Positions 1-5,455 of a stretch of DNA of 7,635 bases are shown one piece after another (the first letter of the stretch is position 1; each line of letters starts with the position of its first letter). The DNA lies in NCBI GenBank assembly GCA_030598355.1, contig JAUVQD010000056.1:1-7635 (forward strand), given 5' to 3'. This stretch comes from Actinomycetes bacterium (GTDB taxonomy: Bacteria > Actinomycetota > Aquicultoria > CAJVYJ01 > JAUVQD01). The position numbers and the translations under genes were made by a program. The notes below the pieces were generated by a model, which was not told where the DNA came from, did no database searches, and saw only the letters and a list, made by a program, of their open reading frames with translations.

Positions 1-1
1 A

Positions 2-208
2 ATCTATATCCTGGCTTTTCCGTGCGGGCCGGATTCGCTAGTTCAGGCTCTGCTCGAGCATGAAATGCGTAAGGAAAATTCAACTGTACCAATGATGTCG
101 CTCGTTATCGATGAGCACAGCGCCGAAGCCGGGTTCTTGACCAGAATTGAGGCTTTTGTTGATATGGTCAGACGAAAAAAACGCTTGAGTCAGCAGAAAG
201 TGGGCTAA
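2..208 (+). CDS. HgdB-like acyl-CoA dehydratase/activase-related protein, 3' end only
   Basis: Only the last 68 codons are in the window, ending in TAA; the 5' part lies upstream. The visible part matches the C-terminal end of 2-hydroxyglutaryl-CoA dehydratase D-component/DUF2229-type proteins. It has an FPCGPDS segment whose cysteine (visible residue 8) is a candidate [4Fe-4S] ligand. Further on is an IDEHSAEAG...TRIEAFVD block (residues 36-54), a hallmark of the superfamily C-terminus, followed by a basic tail. The same block ends the next gene, so the two are paralogues. The stop lies 4 bp before the next ATG, so the two are probably co-transcribed and translationally coupled. By family, such proteins take part in ATP-driven single-electron transfer to acyl-CoA dehydratases or reductases. 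Which of the related subfamilies it belongs to cannot be settled from this fragment. Confidence 0.8.
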   Translation: MYILAFPCGPDSLVQALLEHEMRKENSTVPMMSLVIDEHSAEAGFLTRIEAFVDMVRRKKRLSQQKVG

Positions 209-212
209 AGAA

Positions 213-1292
213 ATGCTTACTTTTCCGCAGATGGGCAATTTGGAAAGACTTCTCGGCGATATTCTTGAGCGCCTCGAGGTCGAATATATGCCGCCACCGA
301 AAACAACGGCGAAAACATTGGCTCTCGGCACAAAACACGCGCCGGAATTTTCATGCCTGCCGCTTAAAATCAATATTGGGAATTTTATAGAGGCTCTGGA
401 TGCCGGCGTAGATACGCTTTTGATGGCCGGCGGAAAAGGTCCATGTCGTTTCGGTTACTATGCTGAACTTGAAGAACGGATACTAAAGGATGCCGGATAC
501 GATTTTAAGATGGTCACTGTTGAGCCCCCGAGTATGGGTTTCGCGAGATTTGTCGGCCCGATAAAGCGGGTTTCAGGGAAATCAACTCGCCAAATTTGGA
601 AAATTCTAAGGGCAAGTTTTCCAAAGTGTCGTGGTTTTGACTTTTTGGAGAAAAAAGCACTTGAAACGCGATGTTTCGAACTAAAAATTGGAGATACAAC
701 GAAAGCGCTTAAGAAGGCTATGGATATTTTGTCCGAAGCCAATACGCCAGTCGAGATAAAAGAAGCGATTGACGCTGGTCTAAACGTGATAGATTCTGTC
801 CCCTGCGACAAAGATAGATTGGTGCTCAAGGTTGGTTTTGTCGGTGAGTTCTACATTTTGCTCGAGCCTTTTGTTAACTTTGATGTTGAAGAATGGCTGG
901 GTAATAGAGGCGTTATGGTTGATAGGAGCGTCTATATAACAGACTGGATAGGGCCGTCGGCCAAAAACCCTGTCGCTGGAACAAGCGATGCGGAACTGGC
1001 CGAAATCGCCAAACCGTATCTTGGCCACACTGTCGGCGGTGAAGGTCTGCCAAGTATCGCTCACACAATGCTTTACGCGAGGGAAGGTTTTGACGGGGTT
1101 ATTCATATGTTTCCGTTTACTTGTATGCCCGATACCATCGCAAAAGCGATTTTAGGAAGAGTCGGCAAAGATCTGGATATCCCGATTCTTCACTTCACTA
1201 TTGACGAACAAACGGGAAAAGCGGGGGTTGCAACCCGTCTGGAGGCTTTTTTGGATCTCCTGGCCGGTCGGCGCCGAGCTTTAGTTAATTAG
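213..1292 (+). CDS. HgdB-like CoA protein activase (2-hydroxyglutaryl-CoA dehydratase D-component family)
   Basis: This 359-residue cytoplasmic protein is of the 2-hydroxyacyl-CoA dehydratase D-component type, often annotated as 'CoA protein activase'. The N-terminus MLTFPQMGNL and the following EFSCLPLKINIGNFIEAL and MAGGKGPCRFGYY segments are typical. Cys48, Cys78 and Cys304 (in FPFTCMPD) are the likely ligands of a [4Fe-4S] cluster. GEFYILLEPFVNFDVEEWL (about 211-229), GGEGLPSIAHTMLYA (275-289) and DEQTGKAGVATRLEAF (331-346) are the other family blocks. The ATG at 213 is preferred over the in-frame ATG at 231 because relatives start a few residues before the MGNL motif. The ribosome site is weak (AAAG), which suits coupling to the preceding stop 4 bp away. 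The true substrate is unknown; no canonical alpha/beta dehydratase pair is seen here. The family call is firm, the reaction is not. Confidence 0.88.
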   Translation: MLTFPQMGNLERLLGDILERLEVEYMPPPKTTAKTLALGTKHAPEFSCLPLKINIGNFIEALDAGVDTLLMAGGKGPCRFGYYAELEERILKDAGYDFKMVTVEPPSMGFARFVGPIKRVSGKSTRQIWKILRASFPKCRGFDFLEKKALETRCFELKIGDTTKALKKAMDILSEANTPVEIKEAIDAGLNVIDSVPCDKDRLVLKVGFVGEFYILLEPFVNFDVEEWLGNRGVMVDRSVYITDWIGPSAKNPVAGTSDAELAEIAKPYLGHTVGGEGLPSIAHTMLYAREGFDGVIHMFPFTCMPDTIAKAILGRVGKDLDIPILHFTIDEQTGKAGVATRLEAFLDLLAGRRRALVN

Positions 1293-1339
1293 GGACAGCG
1301 ATCGTTGGGGAAAAAGATCAATAGTTATCCGGATATTTT

Positions 1340-1346
1340 GGAGGAT
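1340..1346 (+). promoter_or_regulatory. Shine-Dalgarno site of the BadF/HgdC-type ATPase gene
   Basis: GGAGGAT ends 6 nt before the ATG at 1353. It is the strongest ribosome binding site in the window and fixes that start. The 60-bp gap it sits in shows no convincing promoter or terminator, so the gene is probably transcribed with the two upstream. Confidence 0.8.
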
Positions 1347-1352
1347 GAATAA

Positions 1353-2366
1353 ATGCAAGGTTACTTAGGTGTTGATGTCGGTTCGGTCAGTACGAATTTA
1401 GTGATATTAGACGAGGTTGGTCAAGTTGTCGAATCAGTCTATGTCCGCACTCAAGGGCAACCGATAGTCGCTGTCCAGGAAGGTTTGCAGCAGCTAGAGG
1501 CAGGTCTAAATCAGGCGGTCGACATTATCGGTGTTGGCACAACTGGTAGCGCCAGGCATCTAAGCGGGGTTATAGTCGGTGCCGACATTGTGAAAAATGA
1601 GATTACGGCTCACGCGGTTGCCGCCAGTCAAGAAGTTCCCGGGGTTCAAGTGGTTCTCGAAATCGGCGGCCAGGATTCGAAAATTATTTTACTTGATAAC
1701 GGAGTAGTTGTTGATTTTGCAATGAATACTGTTTGCGCCGCTGGAACAGGTTCTTTCTTAGACCACCAATCAGCGCGTCTCGGCATACCCATAGAGGATT
1801 TTGGAAAGCACGCCCTAAAGGCAGAAGATGGCGCCATGATCGCCGGGCGCTGCTCGGTTTTTGCCGAATCAGATATGATTCACAAGCAGCAAGTTGGTTA
1901 TGGTCTAGAGGACATTGTTTTCGGGCTTTGCCAGGCATTGGTGAGAAATTACCTGAATAATTTGGCCAAAGGAAAAGACATTAAGACCCCGATAGCATTT
2001 CAAGGCGGTGTCGCTTCGAATTCAGGCATGAAAAGAGCTTTCGAGGAAGCGTTGAAAGAAGAGATCCACGTACCGAAACATCACGCGGTCATGGGAGCAA
2101 TCGGCGCGGCGATTCTCGCGAAAGAAGAAATGTTGCTTGATCCCCGGCCGACGGCCTTCCGGGGCTTTGCCACCGCAAAACTAGACTATCGGACTGCGAG
2201 TTTCGCCTGTGGTGGTTGTGAGAATAACTGCGAGATCATAAAGATCTTAGTTGACGACAAGGTTTTGGCTCGTTGGGGCGGTCGGTGCGGAAAGTGGGAA
2301 GTTGACCATATTCGCAGACAAAACCTGCAGCCTGTCGGGGCTAACTGTTCAACTTGCGAAGAGTAG
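1353..2366 (+). CDS. BadF/BadG/HgdC-type acyl-CoA dehydratase activase ATPase with cysteine-rich tail
   Basis: This is an ASKHA-fold ATPase that, by family, couples ATP hydrolysis to injecting one low-potential electron into a partner FeS protein. DVGSVSTN (8-15) is the first phosphate loop, EIGGQDSK (103-110) the second, and FQGGVASN (216-223) with MGAIGAA (247-253) the adenosine region. Cys128 in NTVCAAGTGSF and Cys167 in GRCSVF match the two cysteines that in HgdC hold one [4Fe-4S] cluster between the two subunits of a homodimer. HgdC-type activases end near residue 260. This one continues about 75 residues with Cys286, 289, 293, 312, 332 and 335, including CGGCENNCEI and GGRCGKWE, motifs I associate with the large fused activases. 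A strong ribosome site supports the start. It is the last gene of the plus-strand cluster and ends 27 bp from the convergent tadA. The substrate is unknown. Confidence 0.92.
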   Translation: MQGYLGVDVGSVSTNLVILDEVGQVVESVYVRTQGQPIVAVQEGLQQLEAGLNQAVDIIGVGTTGSARHLSGVIVGADIVKNEITAHAVAASQEVPGVQVVLEIGGQDSKIILLDNGVVVDFAMNTVCAAGTGSFLDHQSARLGIPIEDFGKHALKAEDGAMIAGRCSVFAESDMIHKQQVGYGLEDIVFGLCQALVRNYLNNLAKGKDIKTPIAFQGGVASNSGMKRAFEEALKEEIHVPKHHAVMGAIGAAILAKEEMLLDPRPTAFRGFATAKLDYRTASFACGGCENNCEIIKILVDDKVLARWGGRCGKWEVDHIRRQNLQPVGANCSTCEE

Positions 2367-2393
2367 CACGCAATACTGGCAATCGTAATAATT

Positions 2394-2852
2394 TTATTCG
2401 CGTAAGCGGAGCCTCTTAAAAAAAGTATTCAGTTGGGCACGGCACTTATCTTCTTCGAGACCAGAGGTGATCCTCAATCTGTGGGCCAACCTCGGCTCGT
2501 CAGTAATGTTCATGACACTTCCTGCGGCCCCGGCTTTAGGATCAGCTATCCCATATACCAGCCGAGCGATACGGGCTTGCTGGATAGCTCCGGCGCACAT
2601 AGGGCATGGCTCCAGCGTTACGTAGATTGTACAACCGACAAGGCGCCAATTCTTAAGTTTTTCGGACGCCTCTCTTAAAGCCAGGATTTCGGCGTGCGCT
2701 GTTGGATCTTGTCGAGCCACTCGCTGGTTATGGGCGCGAGCCAGAACAAGACCGTCTTTGACAATCACAGCCCCTATCGGGACCTCGTCTTCGCTCAACG
2801 CCTGTTGACTTTCTTCAAGCGCTAACATCATAAACTCTGTGTCTAAGTTCAA
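2394..2852 (-). CDS. tadA: tRNA-specific adenosine deaminase (A34 to inosine)
   Basis: This 152-residue zinc enzyme deaminates the wobble adenosine of tRNA-Arg(ACG) to inosine, letting one tRNA read several CGN codons; it acts in the cytoplasm. The cytidine-deaminase signature is complete: HAE (His53, with Glu55 as proton shuttle) and PCPMC (Cys83 and Cys86) give the zinc ligands. EVPIGAVIV (23-31) and VTLEPCPMCAGAI are typical of TadA, and the length is normal. The start is TTG at 2852. It is preferred over the in-frame ATG eight codons in (2831) because the N-terminus MNLDTEFMMLALEE lines up with TadA proteins such as that of Bacillus. The ribosome site is poor: AGGGA lies about 16 nt upstream. 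The gene begins 25 bp after the DtxR-family gene and is probably in its transcript. Free guanine deaminases share the fold, but the motifs fit TadA best. Confidence 0.92.
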   Translation of the reverse strand: MNLDTEFMMLALEESQQALSEDEVPIGAVIVKDGLVLARAHNQRVARQDPTAHAEILALREASEKLKNWRLVGCTIYVTLEPCPMCAGAIQQARIARLVYGIADPKAGAAGSVMNITDEPRLAHRLRITSGLEEDKCRAQLNTFFKRLRLRE

Positions 2853-2877
2853 AGAGAAGGTTTCACCATCCCTGGCG

Positions 2878-3537
2878 TTAGTTTGTTTCGACCATGATCT
2901 TGTTGGCTAATTCCGGCCCGATGGCCGCCTCGGTTTTGTTATTGATCAGGACTGTTATCGGTCCGCCGAAGGGGGCGATATCTATAACTTTTACATCTAC
3001 TTCCGGACGCAAATCAAGTTTCCCTAAATACTGTAAAATATCTGAGCCTTCGTCTCTGATAAGAATAACTTTCGCTTCCTCACCGGGCTGAAGGCTTCCC
3101 AGAGGTGTTACTTTGTCGATGGCTGAGCTAGCTGACGCCCCTGGTATGGGATAGCCGTGAGGGCATGTTTTGGGATTGCCCAAACGCTCAGCCAGCCTTT
3201 CCTCAACAATAGGGCTAATAGCGTGTTCAAGCAAGCAAGCTTCTTCATGGACTTGGTCCCAGCTTAGTCCCAAGAAATCAGTAAGAAAACGTTCTGCCAG
3301 CCGATGTCGCCTCACAACATGCTGGGCTTGTTCGAGACCCTTTTTGGTCAATAAAACCTCGCGCTGTTTGTTGTAAGTGATCGTATTGGTTTGCTCAAGT
3401 TTTTTCATCATTTCAGAGGCGGATGGGACAGATAGTTCCAAACTCTCGGCCAGTCGTGAAATATTGACCGGTTGTTTGGTTTCTTCCTGGATCTTAAAAA
3501 TGGCTTCGAGGTATTCTTCAATTCTTGGCGAGCTCAT
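2878..3537 (-). CDS. DtxR/MntR-family metal-dependent transcriptional repressor
   Basis: This 219-residue DNA-binding protein represses metal-uptake or related genes when loaded with Fe(II) or Mn(II). The winged helix is about 1-65 (RIEEYLEAIFKIQ, then recognition helix SVPSASEMMKKL). The dimerisation/metal domain is about 66-140 and an SH3-like FeoA domain about 148-219. Ligand positions His78, Glu82, His97, Cys101, Glu104 and His105 match DtxR His79, Glu83, His98, Cys102, Glu105 and His106. Position 8 is Glu, like the acid of MntR and unlike DtxR Met10. The ATG at 3535-3537 is chosen because family homology begins at MSSPRIEEY. The upstream in-frame TTG at 3573 is also the -35 box of the gene's own promoter. 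No ribosome site precedes the ATG, so translation is probably leaderless. The gene lies between ccdA and tadA. Iron versus manganese specificity is open. Confidence 0.9.
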   Translation of the reverse strand: MSSPRIEEYLEAIFKIQEETKQPVNISRLAESLELSVPSASEMMKKLEQTNTITYNKQREVLLTKKGLEQAQHVVRRHRLAERFLTDFLGLSWDQVHEEACLLEHAISPIVEERLAERLGNPKTCPHGYPIPGASASSAIDKVTPLGSLQPGEEAKVILIRDEGSDILQYLGKLDLRPEVDVKVIDIAPFGGPITVLINNKTEAAIGPELANKIMVETN

Positions 3538-3540
3538 GCT

Positions 3541-3557
3541 GATTAGAATAGCTAATC
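3541..3557. promoter_or_regulatory. Candidate operator: perfect inverted repeat over the -10 box
   Basis: GATTAG, 5 bp AATAG, CTAATC is a perfect dyad with 6-bp arms, its half-sites 11 bp apart centre to centre (about one helical turn). It covers the whole -10 hexamer at 3545-3550. TTAG/CTAA half-sites recall DtxR/IdeR-type boxes. A repressor bound here would block RNA polymerase. Autoregulation by the adjacent DtxR-family protein is the natural inference, but the sequence alone cannot prove which protein binds. Confidence 0.5.
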
Positions 3558-3573
3558 GATTTATCCAAGTCAA
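3545..3573 (-). promoter_or_regulatory. Sigma-70-type promoter of the DtxR-family gene
   Basis: Reading the minus strand, TTGACT (3573-3568) and TATTCT (3550-3545) are separated by exactly 17 bp. The predicted start of transcription, about 7 nt after the -10, falls on or next to the A of the ATG at 3537. The mRNA would then have no leader, which agrees with the absence of a Shine-Dalgarno sequence. The promoter fits entirely in the 45-bp gap after ccdA, so the regulator and tadA can be expressed independently of ccdA. Confidence 0.65.
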
Positions 3574-3582
3574 TTCTAGAAC

Positions 3583-4323
3583 TTAGAGGTTGGTCCAGTT
3601 CCAAAACGGTGATGTCTGCAAGCCTCGCAACCATGAGTTGACATAGACGATCTGGTTGGTAAGTATTAGCACGCCCATGGCGATCAGGAGCAATCCACTG
3701 ATTACTGTTATGGCCGTGTAATGTTTGCGAACCCAGCCAAAAGCTGTGATGAAGCGGCTGAAGAGCAGACCTGAGAGTATAAATGGAATCCCGAGACCTA
3801 GTGAGTAGACGGCAAGCAGCGCTACCCCTGTTCCGACGGTTCCGGTGGAGCCGGCAAAGGTCAATATAGACGTCAAAATTGGTCCGATACATGGCGTCCA
3901 GGCGACAGCGAAGGCCATCCCTAAGATAAAAACACTAAAAGGACCGCGGTTCTTGATTTTGTGAGTAAAGCTGCTTCCTTGAAAGAAAGGTATCTTGAAT
4001 AAGCCCAAAAGAGAGATGCCGAAGATGATTATCAAAACAGCGGCGATTTTATTTAAAAGACCTCTATATGAGAGGAGAAAGCTGCCGACAAGTGAGGCTG
4101 AAGCGCCCATTAATGTGAAGATTAAAGAAAAACCAAGGACAAACAGGATTGAGACCCATAATATGTGTTCGCGTTTTTTAGTGGTTGCCTCGTTTAGTTC
4201 CTCAACTGTATAGCCGGAAATAAAAGACAAGTATCCGGGAATCAGCGGTAAGACGCATGGGCCCAGAAATGACAAAAAGCCGGCAGCGAAAGCCCAGAAG
4301 AAACTTATGTTGGTATCAGGCAT
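3583..4323 (-). CDS. ccdA: CcdA-type cytochrome c biogenesis/thiol-disulfide membrane protein
   Basis: This 246-residue polytopic membrane protein is of the DsbD transmembrane-domain/CcdA family. It passes electrons from cytoplasmic thioredoxin across the membrane to extracytoplasmic thiol proteins, for example in cytochrome c maturation. The paired redox cysteines are Cys23 in GPCVLPLIPGY and Cys145 in AWTPCIGPIL. Hydrophobic segments lie at roughly 7-33, 55-80, 88-110, 129-153, 162-188 and 203-223, giving the usual six helices, and the length is typical. The ATG at 4323 places the first helix correctly. The ribosome site is weak. No thioredoxin-like partner (ResA/TlpA type) or cytochrome gene lies beside it in the window, so its client is unknown. 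It is the first gene of the minus-strand group and divergent from galU across 109 bp. Confidence 0.9.
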   Translation of the reverse strand: MPDTNISFFWAFAAGFLSFLGPCVLPLIPGYLSFISGYTVEELNEATTKKREHILWVSILFVLGFSLIFTLMGASASLVGSFLLSYRGLLNKIAAVLIIIFGISLLGLFKIPFFQGSSFTHKIKNRGPFSVFILGMAFAVAWTPCIGPILTSILTFAGSTGTVGTGVALLAVYSLGLGIPFILSGLLFSRFITAFGWVRKHYTAITVISGLLLIAMGVLILTNQIVYVNSWLRGLQTSPFWNWTNL

Positions 4324-4342
4324 ATTTAGTCAACTCGAGAGA

Positions 4343-4371
4343 AATCTAGCATAATTTGATTGCGATATCCA
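4343..4371 (-). promoter_or_regulatory. Possible promoter of ccdA
   Basis: On the minus strand TGGATA (4371-4366) and TAGATT (4348-4343) are 17 bp apart. Each matches the sigma-70 consensus at 4 of 6 positions. Transcription would start about 12 nt before the ccdA ATG. The site is weak; a TATGCT at 4353-4348 is an alternative -10 without a good -35. Confidence 0.3.
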
Positions 4372-4415
4372 GGGAGATCGATTTTTCGGTGGCTCAATGG
4401 GTCATCCACGGTGCT

Positions 4416-4426
4416 TATGATAGAAT
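4416..4426 (+). promoter_or_regulatory. Probable -10 region of galU, leaderless or near-leaderless
   Basis: Two overlapping -10 hexamers sit here: TATGAT (4416-4421) and TAGAAT (4421-4426), each 5 of 6 to consensus. TAGAAT ends 6 nt before the ATG at 4433, so transcription from it would start at the ATG itself. There is no Shine-Dalgarno sequence between this region and the start. No good -35 is seen at the expected distance (CTCAAT or TGGGTC), as is common for leaderless promoters of Actinobacteria. Confidence 0.45.
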
Positions 4427-4432
4427 GTCATC

Positions 4433-5326
4433 ATGAGCCAAAAAATTCTGCGAGCCGTGATTCCCGCGGCTGGGCTAGGAACAAGGTTATTACCGGCCAC
4501 AAAATCTCAGCCAAAAGAGATGCTTCCGATAGTCGACCGGCCAGCGATACAATATGTCGTTGAAGAGGCTATCGGCTCCGGGATCGAAGACATCTTGATC
4601 ATAACCGGGCGGGGTAAGCGCAGCCTCGAAGATCATTTCGACCATTCGATTGAGTTAGAATCCGTTTTGGCTGCAAAAGACGCCGATCATGTAATAGACG
4701 CGTTACGCAAAATAGCTGAAGGCGCCGATATTTTCTTTATCAGGCAAAAAGAACCCAAGGGTCTTGGCCACGCCGTAAATTGTGCCCGCAGACATATTGG
4801 AAATGAACCTTTCGCGGTAATGCTCGGCGATGACATATTTCTGTCTGAGCCGCCAGCTTTGCGGCAGATGATTGAGTTATATCAACGCCGGCCGGGGATT
4901 ATTATCGCTATTCAGGAAGTACCTGCTGATCAAACTCGTTTATACGGGATAGTTTCCGGAGAGGCCTTAACCCAAGACGTTTTTCAGGTTAGCGATCTCA
5001 TTGAGAAACCGGCCATTGATAAAGCTCCATCAAACTTGGCAATTGTCGGGCGATACATATTTCCTCCTGAGATTTTTCAAGCACTGCAACAAACTACGGC
5101 AGGTAGCGGAGGAGAAATACAATTAACTGACGCTATCCGGAAGCTCAGGGGTGAGGTGCCTATATATGGGTATCGTTTTCTGGGCAAGCGGTATGATATA
5201 GGTAGTCGCCTGTCTTATTTAACAACCAACATTGAGCTAGCTCTTCAACGCCCTGAACTGCGGGACGACCTTTTGGTTTTTCTAAAAGACCTGATCGGAG
5301 AGAAGCTCCCTACCTCTTTGACTTGA
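4433..5326 (+). CDS. galU: UTP-glucose-1-phosphate uridylyltransferase
   Basis: This 297-residue cytoplasmic nucleotidyltransferase makes UDP-glucose from UTP and glucose-1-phosphate, a precursor for cell-envelope sugars and glycolipids. The signature AAGLGTRLLPATKSQPKEML (12-31) holds the nucleotide-binding loop and the catalytic Lys/Arg region. IRQKEPKGLGHAV (103-114), MLGDDIF (130-136, metal-binding aspartates), YGIV (171-174), EKP (191-193), GRYIF (206-210), GEIQLTDAI (227-235) and GKRYDIGS (251-258) follow in the standard GalU order. Length and motifs are normal. Its ATG has no ribosome site but a -10 element just upstream, so it is probably leaderless. A 129-bp gap separates it from the flavoprotein gene downstream, so co-transcription is uncertain. 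Related glucose-1-phosphate thymidylyltransferases differ in the signature loop, so GalU is the secure call. Confidence 0.95.
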   Translation: MSQKILRAVIPAAGLGTRLLPATKSQPKEMLPIVDRPAIQYVVEEAIGSGIEDILIITGRGKRSLEDHFDHSIELESVLAAKDADHVIDALRKIAEGADIFFIRQKEPKGLGHAVNCARRHIGNEPFAVMLGDDIFLSEPPALRQMIELYQRRPGIIIAIQEVPADQTRLYGIVSGEALTQDVFQVSDLIEKPAIDKAPSNLAIVGRYIFPPEIFQALQQTTAGSGGEIQLTDAIRKLRGEVPIYGYRFLGKRYDIGSRLSYLTTNIELALQRPELRDDLLVFLKDLIGEKLPTSLT

Positions 5327-5369
5327 GTTTTTGAATTATCTCCTCTGGTCACCGGGCGTTTGCTCTTTT

Positions 5370-5398
5370 CGCCTAAAACCCCGAGCGATAATTAGGCG
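5370..5398. repeat. Inverted repeat in the galU-flavoprotein gap
   Basis: CGCCTAA (5370-5376) and TTAGGCG (5392-5398) are perfect complements separated by 15 nt. No T-run follows on either strand, so it is not a classical intrinsic terminator. The gap 5327-5455 otherwise shows no small gene and no strong promoter. A GATAAT at 5387-5392 could be a -10 box, but it lacks a -35. The dyad could be an operator with half-sites 22 bp (about two turns) apart, or an RNA hairpin. A GGGCG at 5354-5358 could pair with the left arm instead. Confidence 0.5.
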
Positions 5399-5455
5399 GT
5401 CGAAAGTGGAATAAAGAATCAAGATCCCAGTCCATTATTTTGCGCGTAAAAAACT

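Noticed and set aside
80..373. Minus-strand open frame of 97 codons
   Set aside because: It lies opposite the ends of two well-supported HgdB-like genes, shows no recognisable domain and has biased, low-information composition; it is a shadow of the coding strand.
458..1106. Three minus-strand open frames opposite the HgdB-like gene
   Set aside because: All are antisense to a gene with strong family motifs; none has a ribosome site or recognisable motif.
2367..2393. Possible bidirectional terminator between the convergent activase and tadA genes
   Set aside because: The 27-bp gap has no inverted repeat and no T-run preceded by a stem on either strand.
3518..3892. 124-codon minus-strand frame overlapping ccdA and the regulator promoter
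   Set aside because: It is out of frame with the conserved CcdA C-terminus, crosses the regulator promoter, and has an arginine/serine-rich shadow composition.
4417..4434. ATGAT-8-ATCAT dyad over the galU start
   Set aside because: The arms are only 5 bp and AT-rich; this is at chance level and explained by the -10 and start codon sequences.
5324..5335. GAGTTTTTG after the galU stop as an intrinsic terminator
   Set aside because: There is a short T-run, but I could not find a stable stem immediately before it.
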